Below, piece by piece: positions 35,254 through 43,267 of a DNA stretch of 49,643 nucleotides; the stretch's first letter is position 1; every line of letters starts with the position of its first letter. The position numbers and the translations under genes are program-made. A model generated the notes under the pieces. The model worked only from the letters and a program-made list of their open reading frames with translations, had not been told where the DNA came from and made no database searches. Source of the stretch: Lachnospiraceae bacterium (lineage in GTDB: Bacteria; Bacillota; Clostridia; Lachnospirales; Lachnospiraceae); the NCBI GenBank assembly GCA_014803415.1, contig JAAVBZ010000023.1, forward strand, positions 346,091 to 395,733, written 5' to 3'.

Positions 35254-35280
35254 TTAGCACTCGATAAGAACGAGTGCTAA
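35254..35280. promoter_or_regulatory. CIRCE operator (HrcA site) upstream of htpG
   Basis: TTAGCACTC-N9-GAGTGCTAA is a perfect match to the HrcA operator. It sits 145 bp before htpG. One possible promoter (-10 TAAAAT at 35240, weak -35) would place it at the transcription start, the usual repressing position. Another lies downstream. Confidence 0.95.
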
Positions 35281-35287
35281 TTTTTTC

Positions 35288-35316
35288 TTGACTTCTGAAT
35301 ATGAGCGTATTAAACT
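35288..35316 (+). promoter_or_regulatory. Promoter downstream of CIRCE
   Basis: TTGACT (35288-35293), a 17-bp spacer and TAAACT (35311-35316). It lies eight bases beyond CIRCE, so HrcA binding could block RNA polymerase from here too. The rest of the 35087-35424 gap holds nothing else obvious. Confidence 0.5.
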
Positions 35317-35424
35317 ATGCACTAGGTGATAAATTCCACGTGAAGGGATTTGTGTAATTACAGAGCAGCTATAAAGCAGAGACTTGTTTTGGTTGTACGA
35401 TTATGAAGAAAGGAATGTGATAAA

Positions 35425-37536
35425 ATGGCAGCAAAACATGGTAGTTTATCAATCAACAGTGACAATATTTTCCCGATTATCAAGAAATGGTTATATTCAG
35501 ATCATGATATCTTTTTCCGTGAACTGATATCCAACGGATGTGATGCGATCACGAAATTAAAGAAACTGGACATGATGGGCGAGTACGCGCTGGCAGACGA
35601 CTATAAGGCAAAAATTCAGGTGATCGTAAATCCCGAGGAAAAGACCCTGAAATTTATAGATAACGGTATCGGTATGACGGCGGCCGAGGTGGAGGAGTAC
35701 ATCAACCAGATCGCTTTTTCCGGTGCAACAGACTTTATCGAGAAGTATAAGGACAAGGCGAATGAGGATCAGATTATCGGTCATTTCGGTTTGGGATTCT
35801 ACTCGGCATTCATGGTGGCGGACGAGGTACACATAGACACGCTGTCTTATCAGGACGGTGCGCAGGCGGTTCATTGGGAATGCGACGGTGGCACGGAATT
35901 TGATATGGAGGAAGGAACGAGAACCGAGGTCGGCACGGAGATTACGCTTCATATCAACGAGGACTGCTTAGAGTTCTGCAACGAGTATAAGGCGAAAGAA
36001 GTCATTAAGAAGTATTGTTCCTTCATGCCCACAGAGATCTATCTGTCCAAGGCGAACACTACGGAGACACAGATCATTAAGGCAGATGAGAAACTGGATA
36101 CAGATGAAGTCGTAGAGGAGATCGCAAAAGAAAAAGAAGAGGACGAGCAGAAGTTAAAGATTAAGAAGCGTCCCGAACTTCTCAATGAGACACAGCCCCT
36201 CTGGACGAAGCATCCGAACGAGTGTACCAGAGAGGAGTATCTGGAGTTCTACCGCAAGGTATTTCAGGATTACAAGGAGCCTCTGTTCTGGATTCATTTG
36301 AATATGGATTATCCTTTCAATATGAAAGGTATTCTCTATTTCCCGAAGATCAATATGGAGTATGAGTCCATAGAGGGAACGATCAAATTATATAACAATC
36401 AGGTGTTTATCGCAGATAACATTAAGGAGGTTATTCCGGAGTTCCTGCTTTTGCTGAAGGGTGTGATCGACTGTCCGGATCTGCCGCTTAACGTATCCCG
36501 AAGCGCACTGCAGAATGACGGTTTCGTAAAGAAGATCAGCGAGTATATCACGAAGAAAGTGGCGGATAAGCTGTCCGGCATGTGCAAGACCGAGAAAGAG
36601 GAGTACGAGAAATATTGGGATGATATCAGTCCATTCATCAAGTTCGGATGCCTGAAAGACGATAAATTCTGTGAGAAGATGACAGATTATATTCTCTTCA
36701 AGAATCTGGACGGCGTATATATGACGCTGCCGGAGTGTCTCGAGGTCAATAAAATCGATCCGGACGAAGTCGGAGAGGAAAGCGAGACGGCTGCGGACGG
36801 TGATAAGGCGGAGATAGAAAACAGCAATGCCGTGGACGAGAACGGTGAAAAGGTGGAAGCTGAGGTGGTAGATGAGAGCGAAGAATCTGCCGCAGAGGAT
36901 GAGGAAACCGAGGAAGAGAAGAAAGAGAAAGTCATTTACTATGTGACGGACGAGAAGCAGCAGAGCCAGTATATCAATATGTTTAAGGCTGCCAAGATGG
37001 ATGCCGTGGTATTGACACACAATATCGACCAGCCCTTTGTGTCCCAGCTGGAGGCTAAGAATGAGGGCATCAAGTTCCAGAGAATCGATGCGGATCTGAC
37101 GGACGTATTTAAGGCGAAGACTTCCAAGAAGGCTGAGAAAGAGATGGAAGAGCAGGCGGAAGAAATCGCTAAGCTGATGAAGAAGGTTCTGAAAAAGGAT
37201 GCCATCAAGATCAAGATCGAAAAGCTGAAAAACAAGAAGATTTCGTCCATGATCACATTGTCTGAGGAAAGCCGAAGAATGCAGGATATGATGAAGATGT
37301 ATTCCATGCAGGGTATGGATATGGGGATGTTCGGCAAGGAAGGCGAGACTCTGATCCTGAATGCGAACCATCCGCTGGTACAGTACGTCTTAGAGCATCA
37401 GGACGGTGAGAATGTGAAGATGATCTGCGAGCAGCTCTATGATCTGGCGCTGTTGCAGCAGGCTCCGCTTGAGCCCGAGGCAATGACGAAGTTTGTGGCT
37501 AGAAGTAATGATATTATGATGTTGTTGACGAAATAG
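35425..37536 (+). CDS. htpG: Molecular chaperone HtpG (Hsp90)
   Basis: 703 residues, longer than the usual 620-640. The GHKL ATPase N-domain (about 1-210) has RELISNGCDAI, DNGIGMTAAEV and IGHFGLGFYSAFMVAD. A short charged linker lies near residues 225-255, then the middle domain (PLNVSRSALQND) and the C-terminal dimerisation domain (NANHPLVQYV). The extra length is a very acidic block of about 55 residues (about 450-507) in the second half of the middle domain, just before the conserved VIYYVT strand. The RBS is AAGGAA. Heat-shock control by HrcA is implied by CIRCE. Confidence 0.96.
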   Translation: MAAKHGSLSINSDNIFPIIKKWLYSDHDIFFRELISNGCDAITKLKKLDMMGEYALADDYKAKIQVIVNPEEKTLKFIDNGIGMTAAEVEEYINQIAFSGATDFIEKYKDKANEDQIIGHFGLGFYSAFMVADEVHIDTLSYQDGAQAVHWECDGGTEFDMEEGTRTEVGTEITLHINEDCLEFCNEYKAKEVIKKYCSFMPTEIYLSKANTTETQIIKADEKLDTDEVVEEIAKEKEEDEQKLKIKKRPELLNETQPLWTKHPNECTREEYLEFYRKVFQDYKEPLFWIHLNMDYPFNMKGILYFPKINMEYESIEGTIKLYNNQVFIADNIKEVIPEFLLLLKGVIDCPDLPLNVSRSALQNDGFVKKISEYITKKVADKLSGMCKTEKEEYEKYWDDISPFIKFGCLKDDKFCEKMTDYILFKNLDGVYMTLPECLEVNKIDPDEVGEESETAADGDKAEIENSNAVDENGEKVEAEVVDESEESAAEDEETEEEKKEKVIYYVTDEKQQSQYINMFKAAKMDAVVLTHNIDQPFVSQLEAKNEGIKFQRIDADLTDVFKAKTSKKAEKEMEEQAEEIAKLMKKVLKKDAIKIKIEKLKNKKISSMITLSEESRRMQDMMKMYSMQGMDMGMFGKEGETLILNANHPLVQYVLEHQDGENVKMICEQLYDLALLQQAPLEPEAMTKFVARSNDIMMLLTK

Positions 37537-37571
37537 AGGATGGATAGAGTCATATGAATTAAATATAAAGC

Positions 37572-37613
37572 GGCCGACCGAGATATCATATAGTGCTCTG
37601 GTCGGCTGTTTTT
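37572..37613 (+). terminator. Terminator of htpG
   Basis: GGCCGACC and GGTCGGCT form a stem with a 20-base loop, followed by GTTTTTG. Confidence 0.8.
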
Positions 37614-37734
37614 GTGTGGCTGGTGGGGAAGAATATTCAAACTCTTTTTCATAGAATAAATTTGCCCTGATCTGTTGACGAGCAAAGAATCAGTGGGATA
37701 TTTTTGTCTTTTTCTGTTTTTAATAAAGTTTATC

Positions 37735-37763
37735 TTGTAATGAAATAAAGAATGTGCTAGAAT
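37735..37763 (+). promoter_or_regulatory. Promoter of the Rpn-family gene
   Basis: TTGTAA (37735-37740), a 17-bp spacer and TAGAAT (37758-37763). It gives a leader of nearly 200 bases before the first good start codon. Confidence 0.55.
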
Positions 37764-37769
37764 CGTATC

Positions 37770-37962
37770 AAGCAAAGAACAAATCTAAGATTCTTATCGT
37801 ATCTTACAGGGCTGAGCATACAGCCCGGTGCTTCGGCAAAGTATATCGGACTTGGCGCAGGTCGTGTAGACCCCCGGATATTTCGAACGAAGCCCGTATC
37901 CATGCAGAGTGATCTCTGCGAGAACTCCTTGCTTACAACTAAATAACCGCAGGGAGGAATGG
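37770..37962 (+). other. Long structured 5' leader of the Rpn-family gene
   Basis: Contains GGGCT-GAGCATAC-AGCCC and GCAGAG-TGAT-CTCTGC hairpins plus a GC-rich middle (CGCAGGTCGTGTAGACCCCC). A third hairpin (CCTCTCT ... AGAGAGG, about 37976-38003) overlaps the first codons and could hide the ribosome binding site for ATG 38011. It matches no riboswitch class I recognise. Confidence 0.4.
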
Positions 37963-38940
37963 ATGAATGCTATAGCCTCTCTGCCCCACTTAAGAAAGAG
38001 AGGTTATGCGATGCAAAAAAATGCAGTAGGAAAAACAGAACTTGTAGAAACAGCGGATTCCATACATGCCGTACTTCCGGAAGACTATCAGATGAATCTG
38101 AGTGACTTTGCGCTCTTTATGTCAGTCATGAAGGTGAAAGAAGCTTACGAAGATGTGTTGAGTATCATATTAGATGAGAAAGATCTGAAGCTTAAGGAAG
38201 TGAAAGCTGAACAGGTTGTACTGAATAAGTCGGGAAAACGCGCCATTCGTCTGGATGCATGGGCGCTGGATGTGCAGGACAGGCAGTTTGATATGGAAAT
38301 GCAGAATGATACGGAAGGCGATGATGTCCGGAAGCGTTCCAGATTCTATCAGAGCATGATTGATACTCCGATTTTAAAATCTGGAAAGGAAACGAGATAT
38401 AAGCAGTTGCCTTCCACGGCAATCATCTTCATCACAAGGGATGATATATTCGGGAAAGATCTTGCCATGTATACATTCAGTGAACGGTGTGAGGAAGTGC
38501 CGGAGCTTTCGCTGGAAGACGGTACCAGCAAAATATTCCTGAATATGACCAGCAGGAACGGCCGTCCGGAGCTGATCAGTCTGTTGCAGTATATGAGAAA
38601 CACCACACTGGATAATTCTGATATTATAGTAAAGGATGAGCGAATCCAGCATTTGGATAAGATCGTTGGAGAGATAAAACAATCAGAGGAATGGGAGGCT
38701 GTAAAGATGAATATTCTTGAGATTGGACTGGAACAGGGCATAGAACGGGGTATGCAGATCGGCATAGAACAAGGAATACAACAAGGAACAGAGATCGGTA
38801 GTTGCCAGACCCTGATCAGAAATGTAGAGTCAGCAATGAAGAATTTTAATATCGATCTGAAACAGGCCTGCGAAGGGCTTGGAGCCTCTGTTGAGGAATA
38901 TGAGAGAGCGAAAGAACAGGCGGCGCGACAGGAAAAGTAA
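37963..38940 (+). CDS. Rpn-family recombination-promoting nuclease / PD-(D/E)XK transposase-like protein
   Basis: 325 residues from ATG 37963 (GGGAGG, five bases away); ATG 38011 is an alternative that starts at MQKNAVGKTELVE. The nuclease core is visible in AIRLDAWALDVQDRQFDMEMQ, the D-x(n)-ExQ pattern of Rpn/COG5464 proteins, then RSRFYQSMID and a C-terminal tail with repeated GIEQGI/GMQIGIEQGIQQG units. Rpn proteins nick DNA and promote RecA-independent recombination; many copies per genome are usual. The tail repeats are typical of the family. Confidence 0.88.
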   Translation: MNAIASLPHLRKRGYAMQKNAVGKTELVETADSIHAVLPEDYQMNLSDFALFMSVMKVKEAYEDVLSIILDEKDLKLKEVKAEQVVLNKSGKRAIRLDAWALDVQDRQFDMEMQNDTEGDDVRKRSRFYQSMIDTPILKSGKETRYKQLPSTAIIFITRDDIFGKDLAMYTFSERCEEVPELSLEDGTSKIFLNMTSRNGRPELISLLQYMRNTTLDNSDIIVKDERIQHLDKIVGEIKQSEEWEAVKMNILEIGLEQGIERGMQIGIEQGIQQGTEIGSCQTLIRNVESAMKNFNIDLKQACEGLGASVEEYERAKEQAARQEK

Positions 38941-38943
38941 AAG

Positions 38944-38991
38944 AATCCCCTCTATGCACGATAGGAGAAATCAGGCATAGAGGGGGTTTTT
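38944..38991 (+). terminator. Terminator of the Rpn-family gene
   Basis: CCCCTCTATGC and GCATAGAGGGG are perfect 11-bp arms, followed by GTTTTTG. Confidence 0.85.
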
Positions 38992-39060
38992 GATCCTTCA
39001 AGGGTTTTGCACCCGACAGCTTGCTGTGGGCAGTTCATTTCCCATAGTGTCAGGATGACA

Positions 39061-39855
39061 TTAACCCGGCTCCGCGATTCTGCTTACGCCCACATAGATC
39101 TCCGAAATCTTATACCATGTGGGATAATCCACGATACCGGTCTGAGGCAGATTAAAAACCCCCTGGAAGGTGCGGACCGCATTGGCCGTATTAGTGCCAT
39201 AGATACCGTCTGCCGTGACACGTGGGATGGCGGGATAGTTCTGGGCGATACGGTTGAGCTGTTGCTGAATCTGCAGTACTTTGTCTCCGGAAGCGCCTAC
39301 GTTCAAGTTATATCCGGGCCATGAAGAGGGTACACCGGAGACCGCTACGGCGGTGTTGATATACATGTCGCTTCCGTAGTAGTAGCGGATGATCTCGATG
39401 GGGGTATATCCTTCATCACCGAGATACTTAGAGCCCCACTGGCTCAAGCCGCTGCATGTCACATTCCGGCCGTCGCAGTATGAGGTGAAAATGGGCTGGC
39501 GCACGCCGGGGCGGGAAAGGTAATTGGCGAAGATGGAATCTACCAGTCTGTCAATGTTGGAGTATATATTCCTGCCGTAAATCCATTTCTGGTCGTAGGC
39601 GGTGGAGGAGGTGATGGTAAAGTTGTAGCCTTTGTTACGATACCACTCCGTATAAACCCTGTTCAGCGTAAAGGACATGATGGCAAGGGTGTTGGCGTAG
39701 ATCGCACTTTCCGGCCAGGTGGCATATATCTCAGATGAAACCACGTTTTTAATATAATCCCGGTAACGCACATAGTAGTTGGCCGCAGTGGAGTCGGACG
39801 GAACGCCGTCATGAACGATAATATATTCGGGGGAGCGTGTTATTATAATGTCAAG
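39061..39855 (-). pseudogene. SpoIID-domain / peptidoglycan-binding protein, 5'-truncated by element insertion
   Basis: The frame is open back to a stop at 39856-39858 with no credible start. It begins near PEYIIVHDGVPSDSTAANYY, which is internal in this family. The SpoIID-like domain contains SSEIYATWPESAIYANTLAI and YCDGRNVTCSGLSQWGSKYL; a PG-binding-1 domain (GASGDKVLQIQQQLNRIAQN) follows. Relatives have roughly 100 additional N-terminal residues. An internal ATG at 39771 leaves 236 residues without the N-terminal part. The sequence to the right is the mobile element, so the 5' end was probably separated by its insertion. SpoIID-type enzymes cleave peptidoglycan glycan strands. Confidence 0.75.
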
Positions 39856-40230
39856 TTAGTAAGAACCTGACAAATACGAGGGGTTCCGCTGATTGAGTCC
39901 TACGAAAAAATGCCATATGGCATGAAGATTTGACGGTAGGACAGGCCTGTTTTATTAAAAAATCTTTTGGAAATGACTATTTGCAATAACGTAACACAAG
40001 GCAGTGCGTTAATGTAAAGGTATTGTTTCTTATGTAAAAGTATTCTATATAGGACTGAATTGGCTTTAGATTTACCGGCTGATGCAGTCCTATTCCTTTG
40101 CCCGGAAGATAGGAAGCAGAAACGGAAAACGAGAGCCAGACTGCCCTATACAGAGTTTAGACATTCAGGGAGGGAATGTCAACCATATGCCTTTATAGTT
40201 GAAAATTATAAGAGAGGATGTGCTATAACA
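39856..40230. other. Left edge of the mobile element, no gene seen
   Basis: 375 bp between the truncated SpoIID-like gene and the first element gene. It contains AGGACTG ... CAGTCCT, a 7-bp stem near 40052-40092, and no integrase. The exact element end cannot be fixed without the empty site; the loss of SpoIID family similarity places it near 39,850. Confidence 0.5.
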
Positions 40231-40674
40231 ATGAACATGAATAATAGGAATAACCGCGCAATTGTTTTTAATGATCAGGAACATGAGGTGTTTTATATGA
40301 ACTGCCTGCCAAAGTGCAGGCGGCAGGATGTATACCACAAAGCGTTGATTTACTGTCTTGGGATCAGTGGAGATACCAGACAGAATGTGGAGAGGATTTA
40401 CGATTTTAACAAAGATTCCATAAAGACAGAATGCCTTGGGGAAGGCTGGATCACAAGCGGCAGTGCAAGGGTAGTCCGGATGGCGTTCAACCTTTTCTGC
40501 AACGGTACGCCCAGTGCATATAGTCTTGAAGGGGAAGAGAAAGTAAAGGAATGCCAACGCTACACAGTGGAGGACTTGTTCTGCTGTGAGTATGCAGTAT
40601 ATTTTTTGGAGGCAATTAAGGTACGTTATCCGGAATACTGCTTTCCGGTAGATTTATCTGCACTTGGAATGTGA
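40231..40674 (+). CDS. DUF6075-like mobile-element protein
   Basis: 147 residues. EHEVFYMNCLPKCRRQDVYH, ALIYCLGISGDTRQNVERIYD and GWITSGSARVVRMAFNLF are characteristic of a small protein family widespread in plasmid and ICE modules of gut Clostridia. Function unknown. ATG 40231 has GAGAGGA upstream; the longer frame would start inside the edge hairpin. First gene of the element. Confidence 0.7.
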   Translation: MNMNNRNNRAIVFNDQEHEVFYMNCLPKCRRQDVYHKALIYCLGISGDTRQNVERIYDFNKDSIKTECLGEGWITSGSARVVRMAFNLFCNGTPSAYSLEGEEKVKECQRYTVEDLFCCEYAVYFLEAIKVRYPEYCFPVDLSALGM

Positions 40675-40710
40675 AGCCAGAGAAATACCATACACAGGAG
40701 GATACTTTAT

Positions 40711-40965
40711 ATGCAGGCAAAGGAATTAAAGATTTATAAGGGAAGCGGAAGGAATTATACGCCCGTTCCGCAGATCATCATACAGGGGAAATGGCTGAGA
40801 CCGCTGGGATTTTTCGTAGGTGACAAAGTGACTGTCACGCAGGAAGGGAGCCGTCTCATTATTGAGAAGAGCGAAGACGGGCATGGTGCGGAAGAGGAAG
40901 CTGCTATGGTGGCAGAACCTTGTCATTATGAAGCACCGGTAAGGAGGGAAACATGGCTGATCTGA
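40711..40965 (+). CDS. SymE-like small protein
   Basis: 84 residues. The segment VPQIIIQGKWLRPLGFFVGDK, followed by VTVTQEGSRLIIEK, matches the AbrB-like beta-barrel of SymE-type proteins (E. coli SymE is an RNA-cleaving type I toxin). Here it sits in an ICE operon rather than next to an antisense RNA, so toxicity cannot be assumed. A charged C-terminal tail follows. It overlaps the next gene by 13 bases. Confidence 0.65.
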   Translation: MQAKELKIYKGSGRNYTPVPQIIIQGKWLRPLGFFVGDKVTVTQEGSRLIIEKSEDGHGAEEEAAMVAEPCHYEAPVRRETWLI

Positions 40966-41390
40966 CTATGACATTGGCAAGGGTGGCGGGGATGAAGCCC
41001 CGGATCGATGATATTTTAAAATATTCTACTTACGATGAACATGCAGATCTGCGTGGACTGCATGTTGACAATAAGGACAGTGATCAGCTCTTCCAGTTAA
41101 GGGAACTGAGGGCGATTATGGAAAAGCTGGCTGATATAGGTGGCAGTATTGAGTATCTTTTTCGTCCGGTTCTGGAGACCAGCACTTTACACAAGGATGA
41201 AAGTGGGGAATATAGGACGGAAAAGGGATACTGCTACCGCAGTGGGAGCCTGATCGAAGTTTTATTACAGGACAATTCACAAGAAGTTCTCTGTTGGATA
41301 CAGACGAAAGTAGAGCATGACGGGGAAGACTATTATCTTGTTGGATATGACGATATTCCTATGGAAGGTCTGAATGTCCGTGTGAGATAG
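40953..41390 (+). CDS. DUF5348-like protein
   Basis: 145 residues. An N-terminal helical region of about 75 residues is followed by a C-terminal beta-rich domain (GYCYRSGSLIEVLL, VLCWIQTKVEHDGEDYYLVG, GLNVRVR) resembling DUF5348. Members occur in Clostridial conjugative elements and have no known function. Its start lies inside the SymE-like gene, implying coupled translation, with AAGGAGG just upstream. A 29-bp gap leads to parA. Confidence 0.65.
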   Translation: MADLTMTLARVAGMKPRIDDILKYSTYDEHADLRGLHVDNKDSDQLFQLRELRAIMEKLADIGGSIEYLFRPVLETSTLHKDESGEYRTEKGYCYRSGSLIEVLLQDNSQEVLCWIQTKVEHDGEDYYLVGYDDIPMEGLNVRVR

Positions 41391-41419
41391 AAAAATAAAA
41401 GCGAAGGAGAATGTAATTT

Positions 41420-42223
41420 ATGGAAAATACAGGCAGAAAAAGTAAAGTAATAGCCATGGCAAACCAGAAAGGCGGGGTGTCAAAGACCACAACCACAGTA
41501 AATTTAGGGATCGGGCTTGCAAAGGCAGGCAAAAAGATCCTGCTGATTGACGCTGACGCGCAGGGAAGCCTTACTGCAAGCATGGGGATCAGGGAGCCGG
41601 ACAAGCTGAAAGAAACGCTTGCTGCAGTCATAACCTCTGTTATGGAAGGACAGGAAGTGGAAGCCGGTTTCGGTATCCTTACCCATGAGGAAGGGGTGCA
41701 GTTCCTTCCGGCAAACATTGACCTTGCGGCGGTTGAGGTATCGCTGATTAGCGCCATGAGCAGGGAATATATGCTGAAGGAGTACATAGAGGCAGTGGCA
41801 CCGTATTACGACTATATTATCATAGACTGTATGCCCTCGCTGGGTATGTTGACGATCAACGCCCTTGCCGCCGCTGACACGGTACTCATACCTTTGCAGG
41901 CACAATTCTTATCTTTGAAAGGATTGGAGCAGCTTATCGCCACCATTATGAGGATAAAGAAGCGTATCAATCCGGCACTGGATTTTGAGGGAATCCTGCT
42001 GACCATGGTGGACGCCCGGACAAATTATGCAAAAGACATTATGGAACTGGTGCGTGAGAACTATGGGCAGATCATACCAGTATTTGAGAATTATATCCCT
42101 TTGTCGGTGAGGGTTGCGGAGGCAAGTGCCGAAGGGAAGAGTATCTTCGTACATGACCCGAAAGGAAAAGCAGCCGAGGCATATGGAATTTTGACGAAGG
42201 AGGTGCTGGCGCATGGCAAATAA
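41420..42223 (+). CDS. parA: ParA-family partition ATPase
   Basis: 267 residues. The deviant Walker A is KGGVSKTTTT, with Ser replacing the more common Gly. Walker A' region LLIDADAQGSLTASMG and Walker B YDYIIIDCMPSLGML follow. It should form an ATP-dependent DNA-bound gradient that moves the ParB-bound element. It lacks an N-terminal HTH, so it is a small (type Ib-like/Soj-like) ParA. It overlaps parB by 11 bases; the RBS is GAAGGAG. Confidence 0.94.
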   Translation: MENTGRKSKVIAMANQKGGVSKTTTTVNLGIGLAKAGKKILLIDADAQGSLTASMGIREPDKLKETLAAVITSVMEGQEVEAGFGILTHEEGVQFLPANIDLAAVEVSLISAMSREYMLKEYIEAVAPYYDYIIIDCMPSLGMLTINALAAADTVLIPLQAQFLSLKGLEQLIATIMRIKKRINPALDFEGILLTMVDARTNYAKDIMELVRENYGQIIPVFENYIPLSVRVAEASAEGKSIFVHDPKGKAAEAYGILTKEVLAHGK

Positions 42224-43142
42224 GAAAGGCAGTGCTTCCAATATCAAAATGCCGGATGTAAACGAATTGTTCGGATTAGGGCAGGAAAGCGAGGAACAGG
42301 CAGAAAAAGTTGTGGAAGTGGCGATTGAAAAATTATATTCTTTCAACGCCCATCCCTTTAAGGTGCTGGACGATGAAAAGATGCAGGAGACTGTGGAAAG
42401 TATCAGGGAACATGGCGTTATCTGCCCTCTGATCGTCCGACAGGGGAAAGAAGACGGATATGAGATCATAGCGGGACACAGGCGGAAACGGGCCTGTGAA
42501 CTGCTTGGACTTGAGACGATCCCCTGCTTTATCCGTGACTTTACGGACGAGGAAGCTACGATAACGATGGTGGATTCTAACATACAGAGGGAAGAGCTTC
42601 TGTACAGTGAAAAGGCTTATGCCTATAAGATGAAGTTGGATGCAATAAGGAAACAGGGGCAGAGGACAGACTTAACTTCCCGACAAGTTGGCAGGAAGTT
42701 AGAAGCGGCAGATGAGGTTGGGGAGAAAAGCGGGGAAAGCGGCAGGCAGGTACAGCGGTTCATCCGACTGACCTTTCTCATAAAGCCCCTGCTTGATTAT
42801 GTTGATGAAAAGCGGATTCCGGTTAATTCCGGGATAGAATTATCCTATCTGGAAGCGGAAGAGCAGGAGCAGCTTTACCAGACGATAGAGCGGTTATGTG
42901 TATTCCCCAGCCTTGCACAGGCTAAGAAGCTGAAGGAATTGAGCAGGGCGGGAAAGCTTAACGGGAATGGGATAGAGATTGTCCTTTCCGATGAAAAACC
43001 AGCGGCACTGACGGTCAGACTGCAAAGGAAGAAGCTGGATGCGTATTTCCCTGCGGATTATTCAGCGGAGCAGATGGAAGCGACCATCTATGGATTATTA
43101 GAGGAATGGAGCTTTAAGCAGGGGAACAGGCAGGAAGGATAG
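42213..43142 (+). CDS. parB: ParB/Spo0J-family partition protein
   Basis: 309 residues. ParB/Srx domain (VLDDEKMQETVESIREHGVI, IAGHRRKRACELLGLETIP, box II-type GxRR-like GHRRKRA) followed by an HTH region (about residues 145-215, SRQVGRKLEAADEVGEKSGE). It binds a parS-like centromere; none was located by eye. It overlaps parA and is followed by a terminator, closing the partition operon. Confidence 0.93.
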   Translation: MANKKGSASNIKMPDVNELFGLGQESEEQAEKVVEVAIEKLYSFNAHPFKVLDDEKMQETVESIREHGVICPLIVRQGKEDGYEIIAGHRRKRACELLGLETIPCFIRDFTDEEATITMVDSNIQREELLYSEKAYAYKMKLDAIRKQGQRTDLTSRQVGRKLEAADEVGEKSGESGRQVQRFIRLTFLIKPLLDYVDEKRIPVNSGIELSYLEAEEQEQLYQTIERLCVFPSLAQAKKLKELSRAGKLNGNGIEIVLSDEKPAALTVRLQRKKLDAYFPADYSAEQMEATIYGLLEEWSFKQGNRQEG

Positions 43143-43195
43143 CGTTGGAGAGGCTTTCATATTCCGGCAGGGAAAACAAAATATTGATCCATACG

Positions 43196-43229
43196 AAAGC
43201 AGAGAAAAACCCTTGGTGTCTCTGCTTTT
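43196..43229 (+). terminator. Terminator between parB and repA
   Basis: AAAGCAGAGA and TCTCTGCTTT are perfect arms around a 13-base loop; TATG follows. It separates partition from replication transcription. Confidence 0.75.
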
Positions 43230-43267
43230 ATGTTGGATAAAAGAAAATAACAGGAACGGGGGAAGAA

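Noticed and set aside
36388-37371. Long minus-strand frame of 327 codons opposite htpG
   Set aside because: It lies wholly inside htpG, has no ribosome binding site and reads as Leu/His/Ile-rich antisense of an acidic, Lys-rich protein.
39007-39324. 105-codon plus-strand frame opposite the SpoIID-like gene
   Set aside because: Antisense to a clearly recognisable peptidoglycan-binding domain.
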